Counted from the stretch's first letter, positions 8,616 through 17,852 are shown. The stretch: DNA of 64,000 nt from Nocardiopsis alborubida (GCF_012396365.1 NZ_JAAXPG010000010.1:62001-126000), one strand, 5' to 3'. A program made the numbers and translations. The notes: generated by a model from the letters alone, not told the origin.

Positions 8616-9407
8616 TCAGCCGTTCTCGCCGCCGACCCTCCCGACGAGCCAGTCGCGGATGCGCGCGGTCAGCTCCGGGGTCACGGCGCGTTCGGCGTGC
8701 CCCATCCCCGGGATGATCCACAGGTCGCGCGGTTCCCGGGCGGCGTCGTGGATGGCGGTGGCGTGGGAGACGGGGAAGTAGGCGTCGGAGTCCCCGTGCA
8801 CGACCAGCAGGGGCGTCGGGGAGATCTCCCCGGCGACCTCCCGGGGTTCGGCGGGCATGGGGTCCCACTCGCGGTTGATGACCCTGACCTTGCGGAAGCT
8901 GCGCAGGAACAGGCGTCCCGCTCTGTGGCCGATGCCCAGGTGGAGCAGCCGCATGGCGCGCGTCCCCCTGTAGTACCAGCGGCTGGGGCCGCTGACCGAG
9001 ACCACCGCGTCCATTCCGCCGTAGATGGCGGCGTGCCGGATCGCGACGGCCGCGCCCATCGAGAACCCCACGGAGGAGAGGGAGGTGTAGCCGAGTTCCC
9101 GGAGGCGGACGGCGACGGCCTCCAGGTCGTGGATCTCCGCGTTGCCGACGGTGCTGAGCCCGCCGGAGCCGTGGTGGCCGCGGAAGTCGAAGGTCATCAC
9201 GTCACCGAAGGGAAGCAGCGCGTCGGCGACGGCCCGCGTGCTCGGGTTGCGGTGGGTACCGGTGAACCCGTTGGCGAGGATCACGGCGGTGGTGCGGGAC
9301 CCGGTGCCGCGCAGGAGCACGGCGTCGATGCCGACCCCGTCGGAGGTGGTCAGCCGGTAGCGGTGCTCACGGGGTTGGGCGCGAGGGTGGTCGATAGCGT
9401 CGGACAC
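8616..9407 (-). CDS. Alpha/beta hydrolase
   Basis: A 263-aa serine hydrolase of the alpha/beta fold. It has the nucleophile elbow GFSMGAA, an oxyanion-hole region ILANGFTGT, DFRGHHGSG near the second strand, an acid in VVHGDSDAYFP and the catalytic His in GMGHAERAV near the C-terminus. Esterase or peptidase activity is likely; the substrate is unknown. The start is a GTG at 9407, giving MSDAIDHP. The CPBP-like membrane protein gene ends 17 nt upstream on the same strand, so this is the middle gene of a probable three-gene minus-strand operon. Confidence 0.82.
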   Translation of the reverse strand: MSDAIDHPRAQPREHRYRLTTSDGVGIDAVLLRGTGSRTTAVILANGFTGTHRNPSTRAVADALLPFGDVMTFDFRGHHGSGGLSTVGNAEIHDLEAVAVRLRELGYTSLSSVGFSMGAAVAIRHAAIYGGMDAVVSVSGPSRWYYRGTRAMRLLHLGIGHRAGRLFLRSFRKVRVINREWDPMPAEPREVAGEISPTPLLVVHGDSDAYFPVSHATAIHDAAREPRDLWIIPGMGHAERAVTPELTARIRDWLVGRVGGENG

Positions 9408-9424
9408 CCCACCATCGTGCCCGA

Positions 9425-10882
9425 TCAGCTCCAGCGGTCGGGGGCGGACCCCGGTGTGGTGTTTCCGTCACCGTAACGGCGGTCGATCCACTCGTCCGGG
9501 TACATGCGGCGTTGCGCGTGCCCCTCGTCGCGGCGCTCGCCGCCCAGGACGTCGTGGGAGAGGTCTCCCGGAGCTTGGTGGGGAGGGAACGGGCCGCCGT
9601 AACCGGCCGGGCCGTCGCCGCGGAAGTGGTCACCGTAGCCGGGAGAACCTCCGCCACCGAGGTGGTCGCCGTGTTCGGAGGAGGGTCCCCCCGTGGACAG
9701 GCCGCTGTACAGGTCCTGCCGGTCCTGCTGGGGGGCACCGCCGTGGGCGGAGGGGGTTCCGTGGCCGAAACTCCCGCCCCGGTCCGGGAGGTCCCCGTAG
9801 ACGTAGGCACCGCTGTGACCGGAGGTGTCGCCGTAGCCTGACGGGGCTCTGTGGGACGGGGTCCCGTGGGCGGGAGTCCCCGGGCCCAGGTGCGCGGGCG
9901 GCGGTGCCGTGTCCGTGCCCCCGGCCGTGTCCCCGGCCACCTCGGCCTCGGTCAACGGCGGTTCCCCGGTGGCGGGTCCGTCCTCGTGGTCGTCCGCGTA
10001 GCCGTACTCGTGGTCGTCGTACTCGTCGTAGGCGTCGGGGTCCTCCTCCTCGCGGTACTCCCGCTCCCCCGCCTCGCGGACGTCGGCGGGCGGGAAGACC
10101 AGGGAGCGCAGGTTGAGCGCCACGTGGACCAGGACCGGCACCCAGACGCTTCCGGTCCCCAGGTACAGAACGGTGAAGAGGGTGCCGGACGCGCCGGCGC
10201 TGACCAGGCCCCACCAGCCCTGGTAGAGGTGCGCGACGGAGAACAGCAGCACCGACAGCACGGCGGCGATCCACAGCGGCACGCCCATGCTGGCGACCAG
10301 GAGGATGAACAGGCCCCGGTAGAGCAGTTCCCCGAACACGCCCCCGGTGACGGCCACCCCGGCGGCCATCGCCCGTTCGGCGGTGGTGCGCGGTGCGAGC
10401 AGCCCCCGGTCGCGTTCGGGTTCGGGAAGGTGGAGCGGTGCGGCGGAGCGTCGCCCGCGGGCGCCCCTGCCCCGGGCGCCCTGTCCTCTCCCGCCGCGGT
10501 CGCGGCCGCGGCTGGAGCGCCGCGGCCCCTTCGGGAGTCCGTTGACCAGCAGCCAGAACACCGTGAGGGCGAGCAGGCCGCCGACGGCGCCGCCCGCGAT
10601 CGGCCCCCACGCGTCGGGCAGGCGCAGACCCAGGTCCGCGGCGACCAGGTTCGGCGAGAGCAGCAGCACCCCGAAGACCACCAGGCCCCACAACACGTGG
10701 ACCCCCATGGTGACGGCGTGCAGGAGCGTGAGGGCCCGCGCGTCGCCGTCGCGTCTACGGGACAGCCACGTGAACGCCCTCCTGCCGAGGAGGGGTTCGC
10801 CGAGCGCCGCGAAGAGGAGCAGCAGGACCGTCAGAACGGTCCCGGCGAGGCTGAACTGAGGGAGAGACTCCGACCATGGCAC
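9425..10882 (-). CDS. CPBP-family (Abi/Rce1-like) membrane protein with altered first motif and long disordered tail
   Basis: A 485-aa protein. The first about 285 residues form a multi-pass membrane domain of the CPBP/Rce1 intramembrane protease type. Motif 2 (FSVAH) and motif 3 (HVALN) are intact. Motif 1, normally EExxxR, reads GELLYR, so the first Glu, which is catalytic in Rce1, is Gly here. The C-terminal about 190 residues are low complexity, rich in Gly, Pro, His, Asp and Ser, and look disordered. The start is a GTG at 10882 without a strong ribosome site. It may be a non-proteolytic membrane partner rather than a protease. Confidence 0.72.
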   Translation of the reverse strand: MPWSESLPQFSLAGTVLTVLLLLFAALGEPLLGRRAFTWLSRRRDGDARALTLLHAVTMGVHVLWGLVVFGVLLLSPNLVAADLGLRLPDAWGPIAGGAVGGLLALTVFWLLVNGLPKGPRRSSRGRDRGGRGQGARGRGARGRRSAAPLHLPEPERDRGLLAPRTTAERAMAAGVAVTGGVFGELLYRGLFILLVASMGVPLWIAAVLSVLLFSVAHLYQGWWGLVSAGASGTLFTVLYLGTGSVWVPVLVHVALNLRSLVFPPADVREAGEREYREEEDPDAYDEYDDHEYGYADDHEDGPATGEPPLTEAEVAGDTAGGTDTAPPPAHLGPGTPAHGTPSHRAPSGYGDTSGHSGAYVYGDLPDRGGSFGHGTPSAHGGAPQQDRQDLYSGLSTGGPSSEHGDHLGGGGSPGYGDHFRGDGPAGYGGPFPPHQAPGDLSHDVLGGERRDEGHAQRRMYPDEWIDRRYGDGNTTPGSAPDRWS

Positions 10883-11075
10883 GGGGCAATAGTAGGGGTC
10901 CGAAACAAGTCATAGTGCACATGCCGTATTTCATCCACAGGCTGTTCCGCCCCCTGACCACCTCTTGCCGTGCGGCCCGAGAAGGGCGACCGTAGAAGTG
11001 GCACAGGTCACATCGTGGACGGACTGCCCGTTCGGTGCGGCCACCGCTCGGACCCCGAAGGGCTGGGTAGCAGGG

Positions 11076-13433
11076 ATGGCAGATCGCAACGTCAACGGAA
11101 CCGGAGCCTCAGCCGGAGCCGTACCGAGGGCCGACGGGCCCCGGAACATCCGCAACGTCGCGCTGGTCGGACCGTCCGGCGCCGGTAAGACGAGCCTGGT
11201 CGAGGCACTGCTCACCGCCGCCGGGGAGATCGGCCGCCCCGGCAGCGTCGAGGAGGGCACGACCGTCAGCGACCACGACGGGGTCGAGATCCGGCAGGGG
11301 CGGTCGGTCAACCTCACCGTCAACCCGCTCATGGTCGGCGACGTCAAGGTCAACCTGTTGGACACGCCCGGGTACGCGGACTTCATCGGGGCGATGCGCG
11401 CCGGGCTGCGCGGGGCCGACGCGGCCCTGTTCGTCGTGTCCGCCCTGGAGGGCGTGGACGGCCGAACCCGCGTGCTGTGGGAGGAGTGCGCCGCCGTCGG
11501 CATGCCCCGGGCGGTGGCCGTCACCAGGATCGACCACCCGCGCGCGGACTACGACGAGGTGGTCGCCCAGTGCCGGGAGGCCTTCGGTCCGGGAGTCCAC
11601 CCCGCCTACGTCCCCGCGGTGGAGGGCACGGGCGACGACCGCCGGGTGGTCGGTGTGTGGGGGCTGGTCTCCGAGCGGTACTACGACTACTCCGGGTGCC
11701 CCGACGGCTCTGACCGGTCCGCCGGCGCCGGCGGTTCCAAGCGCTCGGGGCGCCCCGGGCGCCCCGAGCGCTCCGACCGCGCCGGAGGGGACGGGCCCGC
11801 GTCCGTCCCCTCAGCGCGCCCGGTGCCGGACTGGCTGCGCGAGGCGGCGGGCCCGCTCCGGGAGACCCTCATCGAGGAGGTCATCACCGAGAGCGAGGAC
11901 GAGGCCCTCATGGAGCGCTACATGGAGGGCGGCGAACTCGACCCCGACCTGCTCATCGACGACCTCAAGAAGGCGGTCGCCGCGGGCGGCTTCCATCCCG
12001 TCCTGGCGATCAGCACCACGACCGGGGTGGGCGTGCGCGAGCTGCTGCGTGAGCTGCCGCTGTCGTGCCCGGATCCGACCCGGCGCCCGTTTCCCGAGGT
12101 GTTCACCCCGGAGGGCGAGCCGGTGGCGGGGCTGTCCTGTGATCCGGACGGTCCTCTCGTCGCGGAGGTCCTCAGCACCGCCGGGGACCCGTACGTGGGG
12201 CGGGTGAGCCTGGTGCGCGTCTTCTCGGGGACCCTGGGCCCCGACACCCGTGTCCACCTGCACGGCCACGGGGTCCCGTGCGGACTCAACGGACAGGACG
12301 AGCTGGACCGGACCGGCAACGACGAGCGCACCGGGGCGCTGTCCGTGCCGCTCGGCCGCGAGAACCGGCCGGTGGGCCAGGTGGTCGCCGGGGACCTGTG
12401 CCTGGTGGCGAAGCTGCCCGACGCCCGTACCGGCGACACCCTCTCCGAGCCGGAGCGCCCGCTGCGCGTGGCGCCGTGGCGCTTCCCCCGGCCGCTGCTG
12501 CCGGTGGCGGTGGGCGCCGCGTCCTCGGGGGACGAGGACAAGCTGTCGCAGGCGGTGGCCCGGCTGGTGGCGGAGGACCCGTCGCTGCGGGTGGAGGTGA
12601 ACGCCGAGACCCACCAGATGGTGCTGTGGAGCCTGGGCGAGGCGCACCTGGACGCCGCGTTGGACCGGTTGGAGCACCGGCACGGGGTGCGGGTCGAAAC
12701 CGGGGAGGTGCGCGTGCCGCTGCGGGAGACCTTCGCCGTTCCGGCACAGGGCACGGGGAGGAACGTGAAGCAGAGCGGCGGGCACGGGGAGTTCGGTGTC
12801 TGCCGGATCCGCGTGGAGCCGCTGGAGTCGGGCGCGGGTCTGGAGTTCGTGGACGAGATCGTGGGCGGGGTGGTGCCCCGCCAGTTCGTGCCGTCCGTGG
12901 AGAAGGGCGTGCGTGCGCAGATGGCGGACGGTGTCGGGGCGGGGACCGGTGTGAGGGGTGGCGCGGGGCCGGGGTCGGGAGACGGCGCGGGGCCCGGGTC
13001 GGGGGCGGGAGCGGGATACCCGCTGGTGGACATCCGGGTGACGCTCTACGACGGCAAGGCGCACTCGGTGGACTCCTCGGACATGGCCTTCCAGAAGGCG
13101 GGGCGCCTGGCGCTCAGGGACGCGGCGGCCGCGGCGCGGTTGGCGGTGCTGGAACCGGTGGACGAGGTGTCCGTGGAGGTGGACGACGCCTATCTGGGCG
13201 CGGTGTTGAGCGACCTGTCGGCCAGGCGCGGACGGGTGGTGGGGACCGAGGCGGCGGAAGGCGGCCGGGCGGTGGTGCGCGCGGAGGTGCCGGAGCTGGA
13301 GATCACCCGGTACGCGGTGGAACTGCGTTCGGTCTCGCACGGCACGGGGGTGTTCAGCCGGGAGTACGTGCGCCACGAGCCGCTGCCCGCGCAGGTCGCG
13401 GCGCGGCTGGCGGGTCGGGGCAAGGGGGGATAG
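11076..13433 (+). CDS. EF-G-like translational GTPase (EF-G2-type paralog)
   Basis: A 785-aa paralog of elongation factor G. The GTPase domain has the P-loop GPSGAGKTSL, DTPGYADF (G3) and a G4 region reading AVTRIDHPRADYD instead of NKxD, typical of the divergent EF-G-like group found beside the main FusA in actinobacteria. EF-G domains II-V follow. Two low-complexity insertions stand out: a Ser/Gly/Arg/Pro stretch at about residues 215-250 inside the G domain, and a Gly/Ala-rich run at about 615-650 in domain IV. The ATG at 11076 (MADRNVNG) fits family N-termini better than the upstream in-frame start. No rpsL or tuf neighbours are present, which supports a paralog. Its precise role is unknown. 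Confidence 0.85.
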   Translation: MADRNVNGTGASAGAVPRADGPRNIRNVALVGPSGAGKTSLVEALLTAAGEIGRPGSVEEGTTVSDHDGVEIRQGRSVNLTVNPLMVGDVKVNLLDTPGYADFIGAMRAGLRGADAALFVVSALEGVDGRTRVLWEECAAVGMPRAVAVTRIDHPRADYDEVVAQCREAFGPGVHPAYVPAVEGTGDDRRVVGVWGLVSERYYDYSGCPDGSDRSAGAGGSKRSGRPGRPERSDRAGGDGPASVPSARPVPDWLREAAGPLRETLIEEVITESEDEALMERYMEGGELDPDLLIDDLKKAVAAGGFHPVLAISTTTGVGVRELLRELPLSCPDPTRRPFPEVFTPEGEPVAGLSCDPDGPLVAEVLSTAGDPYVGRVSLVRVFSGTLGPDTRVHLHGHGVPCGLNGQDELDRTGNDERTGALSVPLGRENRPVGQVVAGDLCLVAKLPDARTGDTLSEPERPLRVAPWRFPRPLLPVAVGAASSGDEDKLSQAVARLVAEDPSLRVEVNAETHQMVLWSLGEAHLDAALDRLEHRHGVRVETGEVRVPLRETFAVPAQGTGRNVKQSGGHGEFGVCRIRVEPLESGAGLEFVDEIVGGVVPRQFVPSVEKGVRAQMADGVGAGTGVRGGAGPGSGDGAGPGSGAGAGYPLVDIRVTLYDGKAHSVDSSDMAFQKAGRLALRDAAAAARLAVLEPVDEVSVEVDDAYLGAVLSDLSARRGRVVGTEAAEGGRAVVRAEVPELEITRYAVELRSVSHGTGVFSREYVRHEPLPAQVAARLAGRGKGG

Positions 13434-13470
13434 GGCCGGGGGAAGGGGGAACTCTCCCGGCCCCTCCCCT

Positions 13471-13581
13471 GTGATCTTGTACTTGTAGCGGGTCTCGACC
13501 ACCCAACCTCGCTACAAGTACAAGATCGTCGCAGATCAGAACCCTCGTGTCGCACCAGCAACAGTTTCGGCCAGTCCGCTA
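13471..13581 (+). repeat. Dispersed palindromic element, copy B
   Basis: A perfect 18-bp stem: the arm starting GATCTTGTACTTGTAGCG is at 13473-13490, the loop is 19 nt, and the complementary arm is at 13510-13527. The conserved flank continues to 13581, where its last bases form the TAG stop codon of the convergent M48 protease gene. The EF-G-like gene stop is about 40 nt before the hairpin. The stem is identical to copy C while the loops differ, so the stem sequence itself is under constraint or recently spread. Confidence 0.85.
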
Positions 13582-14349
13582 GAAGACCCTTCCCGGTCTG
13601 GTCCGGTCGGCCAGGGCGGCGAAGCGGAACGTGTTCACGGGGTGGCTGGACAGGAGGTTGACCAGCAGCACGAAGAAGCCCGTGTCGGTGCGGGCGCGGT
13701 CGGCGATGTCGTGGAAGTCCACGGCCGGGTACAGGTACTTGCCCGCCGCGAGTACCCGCAGCCCCTGCATGCCCTCGGGGCAGAACGCGTGGGCGTGGTT
13801 GTCCGCGGTGTACTCCTGCGCGCGGCTCAGGCTGGTGCCCACGCCGGGGATCACGTTGGCCACCGAGATCCCGAACTGACGCCAGAACGACGTGTGACCG
13901 GCGGCGATGTGGCCGACCTCGTGGCCGATCACGAACCGCAGCGTGTCGGCGTCGGCCAACCGGTCGCCCACCTCGAACAGGTCGCTGGTGACGGCCACGT
14001 AGCGCCGGAAGCCGTGCCCGGAGGCGAACGCGTTGAGCTCGCCGTTGCCCAGCACGACGTAGGCCTCGGGCACCTGCCGCATGCGGAACGCGGCGGCGGC
14101 CTCGGCGACCATCCGGTACGCCTCGGGGAACTGGTGCTCGGTGATGCGCACCCCGTTGACCCGCTGGCGCGCGTACAGCTGGCCGCGCACGAAGTACACG
14201 AGCGCGGGGATGCTCAACAGGAGCAGCGGCTCGTTGGGCTCCCCCGAGTAGGCGCGGCTGACCGCGCCCACGACGGCGAGCACGGTCACCCCCACGCACA
14301 CGACCAGAAGGGGGATCTCCCGGGGATGGCGTAGCCGGCGTTCCCCCAT
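13579..14349 (-). CDS. M48-family zinc metalloprotease
   Basis: A 256-aa membrane-anchored protease of the HtpX/Oma1 class. Two hydrophobic segments lie near the N-terminus (about 12-60). The zinc motif HEVGH appears in VIGHEVGHIAAGH near residue 145, and a third ligand is likely in AQEYTADNHA near residue 180. These match the family. The gene starts 6 nt after the stop of the amidohydrolase gene, so the two are probably co-transcribed. Its own stop lies at the edge of palindromic copy B. By family it would degrade membrane or envelope proteins; no specific target is visible. Confidence 0.85.
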   Translation of the reverse strand: MGERRLRHPREIPLLVVCVGVTVLAVVGAVSRAYSGEPNEPLLLLSIPALVYFVRGQLYARQRVNGVRITEHQFPEAYRMVAEAAAAFRMRQVPEAYVVLGNGELNAFASGHGFRRYVAVTSDLFEVGDRLADADTLRFVIGHEVGHIAAGHTSFWRQFGISVANVIPGVGTSLSRAQEYTADNHAHAFCPEGMQGLRVLAAGKYLYPAVDFHDIADRARTDTGFFVLLVNLLSSHPVNTFRFAALADRTRPGRVF

Positions 14350-14355
14350 CCGTGG

Positions 14356-16128
14356 TCAGAGGCGGTACTCGGAGCCGGGCCGGTCGTCGTCGGGGGGCGG
14401 GGGCGGACCCCCGTAGGAGGGGCCCGACGGCGGGCGCGGCCGGTCGTCGTCCTCCAGCAGCGCGGCCATGTCCGCGGACAGCGTGGACTCCTCGGTCTTG
14501 CCGTCGCGCCACTCCTGCCGGTGCTCCTCGTCCTGGGCCTCCATCACGGCGTCCATGTCGGCGTCGTAGGTGGACTTGGCCCGGTCCTCGCCCGGAGCCG
14601 GCCAGGAGGACTGCACCCGTTCCTCGCCCGGGGCGGGCCAGGAGGACTGCGCCGGGTCCCCGTCCGGGGCGGGCCAGGAGGTCTGGGCCCGGCCCTCGTC
14701 CGGAGCGGGCCAGGAGGACTGGGCCGGCTCCTCGTCCGGAGCGGGCCAGGAGGAGGCGAGGTAGGCGCTGTCGTAGGCGTCGTTGGGCGTGTCCTCGGCC
14801 GCCGCCTTCGGGCTGTCGTCGCCCAGGTAGGACAGCGCGGCCACGGTGATCGCGGCGAGCCCGGCGCGCAGGGTGGGCTCCCGTGCGGGCGCGAAGAACG
14901 GTGAGTGGGTGCTGGGGACGTTGCCCATCTTCTCGTACGGGGTGTCGCCGGGAGCGGCCTCCCACACGTCGTGGGGGGTGGCGCCGACGAACCAGAACAC
15001 GTACGGGATCGGCTGCGGGTCACCGGGCAGGCCGAAGTAGCTGAAGTCCTCGGTCGCCGGGAACGGGTCGGGCAGGTGGATGACGTACTCGTCGCCGAAG
15101 TAGGCGTGGTGCGCGGCGGCCACGTCGGCGGTGCTCTGGGGGTCGTTGCGGGTGACCCCCGCGCCCTGGAAGCGCTCGATCTCGGGTTCGCGGGCGGCTC
15201 CGGAGGCGGCGGCCTCGGCGCGCACGATCCGCCCGATGGCCTCTTCCAACTGGGCGGACACGTTGTCGTTGAGGGCCCGGGTGTTGATCTCCAGGTAGGC
15301 CTCGTCGGGGATGATGTTGGCCTTCGTCCCCGCCTGGATCCTGCCGACGGTGAGCACCGCCATCTCGCTCGGGCTGACCTCGCGGGAGACCACGCCCTGG
15401 AGGCGGGTGACGATGCTCGCGGCGATGAGCACCGGGTCCACGGTCGTGTTCGGCTGGGAGGCGTGGCCCCCCTCCCCGTACACGCGCACGCGGTAGGAGT
15501 TGGAGGCGCCGAGGATGACCCCTGCGCGGTGGGAGATCAGTCCGGCGGGCTGCGGACCCAGGTGCTGGCCGAGGATGACGTCGGGACGGCCGAACCGGTC
15601 GAACAGTCCGTCCTCCAGCATGGCCTGCGCCCCGTCGAGGGTCTCCTCTCCCGGCTGGGCGACGACCATCACGGTCCCGGCCCACTCGTCGCGGGTCTCC
15701 GAGAGCAGGTCGGCGGCCCCCACCAGGCAGGCGGTGTGGGCGTCGTGCCCGCAGGCGTGCATGACGGGGACCTCGGCGCCCTCGTCGTTGGCGGCGCGGG
15801 CGGTGCTGGCGTAGGGAAGCCCGGTCCTCTCCTCCAGCGGGAGCGCGTCCATGTCGGCGCGCAGCATCACCGTGGGGCCCGGCCCGTTGCGCAGGATGCC
15901 GACCACGCCGGTCCCCCCGACACCCTTGTGGACCTCGTAACCGGTCCGGGTGAGCCACTCGGCGACACCGCTGGCGGTGCGGTGCTCGGCGTGGGAGAGC
16001 TCGGGGTTCTTGTGCAGGTCGACGTAGAACCCCTCCACGAGCGGGAAGAGCTCGTCGAGGAGTCGCATGACCACGTTCCCGTGCTGAGCGGCACGATTGG
16101 GGTCCACCGCGTGCGGCACGGCTTCCAC
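14356..16128 (-). CDS. M20-family amidohydrolase (HipO-like) with a repeat-containing C-terminal tail
   Basis: A metal-dependent amidohydrolase/N-acyl-amino-acid deacylase. It shows ADMDALPLEE, the metal site MHACGHDAHTA, the Glu pair in GEETLDGAQ, and the dimerisation region between. The catalytic part covers roughly the first 440 residues. The last about 130 are extra: five 12-residue units of the type SWPAPDE-PAQS, then an acidic and Pro-rich end. The start is uncertain. The frame is open to a GTG at 16206, the first ATG (16068) lacks a ribosome site, and the GTG at 16128 gives a family-like N-terminus. The M48 protease gene follows directly. Confidence 0.82.
   Translation of the reverse strand: MEAVPHAVDPNRAAQHGNVVMRLLDELFPLVEGFYVDLHKNPELSHAEHRTASGVAEWLTRTGYEVHKGVGGTGVVGILRNGPGPTVMLRADMDALPLEERTGLPYASTARAANDEGAEVPVMHACGHDAHTACLVGAADLLSETRDEWAGTVMVVAQPGEETLDGAQAMLEDGLFDRFGRPDVILGQHLGPQPAGLISHRAGVILGASNSYRVRVYGEGGHASQPNTTVDPVLIAASIVTRLQGVVSREVSPSEMAVLTVGRIQAGTKANIIPDEAYLEINTRALNDNVSAQLEEAIGRIVRAEAAASGAAREPEIERFQGAGVTRNDPQSTADVAAAHHAYFGDEYVIHLPDPFPATEDFSYFGLPGDPQPIPYVFWFVGATPHDVWEAAPGDTPYEKMGNVPSTHSPFFAPAREPTLRAGLAAITVAALSYLGDDSPKAAAEDTPNDAYDSAYLASSWPAPDEEPAQSSWPAPDEGRAQTSWPAPDGDPAQSSWPAPGEERVQSSWPAPGEDRAKSTYDADMDAVMEAQDEEHRQEWRDGKTEESTLSADMAALLEDDDRPRPPSGPSYGGPPPPPDDDRPGSEYRL
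14585..14758. repeat. 36-bp tandem repeat inside the amidohydrolase gene
   Basis: Four full copies and one partial copy of a 36-bp unit lie in tandem and in frame, at 14585, 14621, 14657, 14693 and 14729. Each encodes a 12-residue unit of the type SWPAPDE-PAQS. Copies differ at several third positions and a few amino acids, so the array is not newly made. The Trp-Pro-Ala-Pro core is kept in every copy. It may vary in number between strains. Confidence 0.85.
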
Positions 16129-16608
16129 CGCCTTCTTCCGTATCTCGACCGGGTCGGAACCGCCCGTCTGACGAGAGCAGCCTAGCGGCGCGCCCGCCGC
16201 GGCCACACAGTCAGCCGCGCGACCTCCACCGGTCGGGTCCGGAGCAGACCGGACCCGTCACCCTCTGTGGAAGGCGGTGGCGCGGATGGGTTAGTGTCTG
16301 CACACGGAAAGCTACCCCCCACCGAGCCCCGTTCGTGTCACATATGTTTCACGAGCCCCAACCTCACCTCAACCGAGGCAGGGTTCCGGCGGCTTTCCAC
16401 CGATCTCCGAAGAACCGCTGGCATACTTTGCTACATCACAGTAAGGTAACGCAGCACATGTTCATTCATCCGACCTTACGGTGTCCCCCTCGCGCCCCAC
16501 GCGGCACCGCGCCACCCGCGTTCCGGCCCCACGGTCGGCCCACGGGCCGCGTGCACGGCCGGAAGAGAGCACACACGTCCCAGAAGCAGATGATCTCGGA
16601 GTCCACTC
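16129..16608. promoter_or_regulatory. Divergent intergenic region upstream of the amidohydrolase and acyltransferase genes
   Basis: About 480 nt between divergent genes, no gene seen. The middle part (about 16270-16470) is clearly lower in GC than its surroundings, as expected for promoters. It contains a short inverted repeat around GTAAGG (about 16441) and CCTTAC (about 16475). I cannot place -35/-10 boxes with confidence. The acyltransferase has GGAG at 16598-16601, directly before its GTG start. Confidence 0.4.
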
Positions 16609-17748
16609 GTGGCCTCATCCATGACCAGTCCGGCATCCCAGCGTCAGCAACCGGGGCACGGCGCGGTCGCCCCCACCACGGCGGCCCCGGGTCCAGGCCG
16701 TGACGCCCGTCTGGACAATGCCAAGTTCGTCCTGATCGCCCTGGTCGTCGTCGGCCACGCGATCGGCTCACTCGACTACGGGCCAGCCAGCACGCTGTAC
16801 TACTGGATCTACTTCTTCCACATGCCCGCGTTCATCATGATCAGCGGGTACCTGTCACGCTCCTTCGACGCCTCGTCGAAGCGGGTGGAGAAGCTGGTCC
16901 TGTCACTGTTGGTCCCCTACCTGGTCTTCTGGACCATCCACCAGTCCATCTACGCCGTGGAGCGGGGCGGCCTGCCCGACTCCATGTCGGTGCTCCAGCC
17001 CACCTACGCCCTGTGGTTCCTGGTCGCCCTGTTCCTGTGGCGCCTGAGCGTGCCCATCTGGAAGCGGCTGCGCTGGCCCGTACTCATCGCCGTGGCCATC
17101 TCGGTGTTCGGTGCCACGGCCAGTCTCGGCGGCACGCTCTCACTGGGCCGCGTCGTGAGCTTCCTCCCGTTCTTCGTCCTCGGTCTCTGCCTGCGGCGCG
17201 AGCACTTCGCCTACCTGGACAGGCTGTGGGTGCGGATTGCTTCCGTCCTGGTGCTGGGCGTGACGGCGGTGCTGGCCGTGCCCATCTCCGAACACATGAG
17301 CCGCTCCTGGCTCTTCTGGAGCAGCAGCCTCACAGACCGGGACATCGACCCGATCCTGCCCAGCCTGGGTCTCCGGATGGGGTTCATGGTCCTCGCGTTG
17401 GTGATGACCTTCGCGGTCCTGGCCCTGATGCCCAAGCAGCGCACCTGGTTCACGCCCCTGGGGGCCTACACCCTGTACGTGTACCTGGGGCACTCGGTGG
17501 TGATCGTCCTCTTCCAGGCACTGCCCTGGTACGGCCACCTGTCCGGTGTCATGGAGATGACCGTCGTGATCCTCGCGGCCCTGGGCGTGACCCTGCTGCT
17601 GTGCACCCCGTGGGTGCGCGCGGGCATGCGCTGGGCGGTGGAACCGCAGCTGACGTGGTTCCTGCGCGAGGACTCCGCGCTGCGCGCGCCGAACGGCGCC
17701 GGGAACGGCGACGGCGGCGCGCGGGAGAAGGAGAAGGCCGGGGTCTGA
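16609..17748 (+). CDS. Membrane acyltransferase, fucose-4-O-acetylase / acyltransferase-3 type
   Basis: A 379-aa integral membrane acyltransferase with about 10 helices. The N-terminal RDARLDNAKFVLI and VVVGHAIG give the family's conserved Asp and His near the first helix (about residues 30-50). HMPAFIMISGYLS is the usual second block. Such enzymes move acetyl or other acyl groups across the membrane onto sugars or envelope polymers. The GTG at 16609 has GGAG 7 nt upstream. The C-terminal about 30 residues are a Gly/Glu/Lys-rich tail. The gene ends before a strong terminator and faces a CDP-alcohol phosphatidyltransferase gene. The substrate is unknown. Confidence 0.83.
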   Translation: MASSMTSPASQRQQPGHGAVAPTTAAPGPGRDARLDNAKFVLIALVVVGHAIGSLDYGPASTLYYWIYFFHMPAFIMISGYLSRSFDASSKRVEKLVLSLLVPYLVFWTIHQSIYAVERGGLPDSMSVLQPTYALWFLVALFLWRLSVPIWKRLRWPVLIAVAISVFGATASLGGTLSLGRVVSFLPFFVLGLCLRREHFAYLDRLWVRIASVLVLGVTAVLAVPISEHMSRSWLFWSSSLTDRDIDPILPSLGLRMGFMVLALVMTFAVLALMPKQRTWFTPLGAYTLYVYLGHSVVIVLFQALPWYGHLSGVMEMTVVILAALGVTLLLCTPWVRAGMRWAVEPQLTWFLREDSALRAPNGAGNGDGGAREKEKAGV

Positions 17749-17776
17749 CCCGGATCCCCCGCGGGGGGCGGCAACG

Positions 17777-17828
17777 GACACGGGAGGGGCGGGTCGGCGC
17801 ATCGGCGCTGACCCGCCCCTCCCGTGTC
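17777..17828. terminator. Strong bidirectional terminator hairpin
   Basis: A perfect 19-bp inverted repeat (arms 17777-17795 and 17810-17828, left arm beginning GACACGGGAGG) has a 14-nt loop. It sits between the convergent acyltransferase gene (stop at 17748) and the phosphatidyltransferase gene (end at 17853). It has no sequence similarity to the dispersed 55-nt hairpin family, so convergent gaps here do not always use that family. Confidence 0.75.
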
Positions 17829-17852
17829 GTCCCCGCGGCCGGAGGGCGGGGC

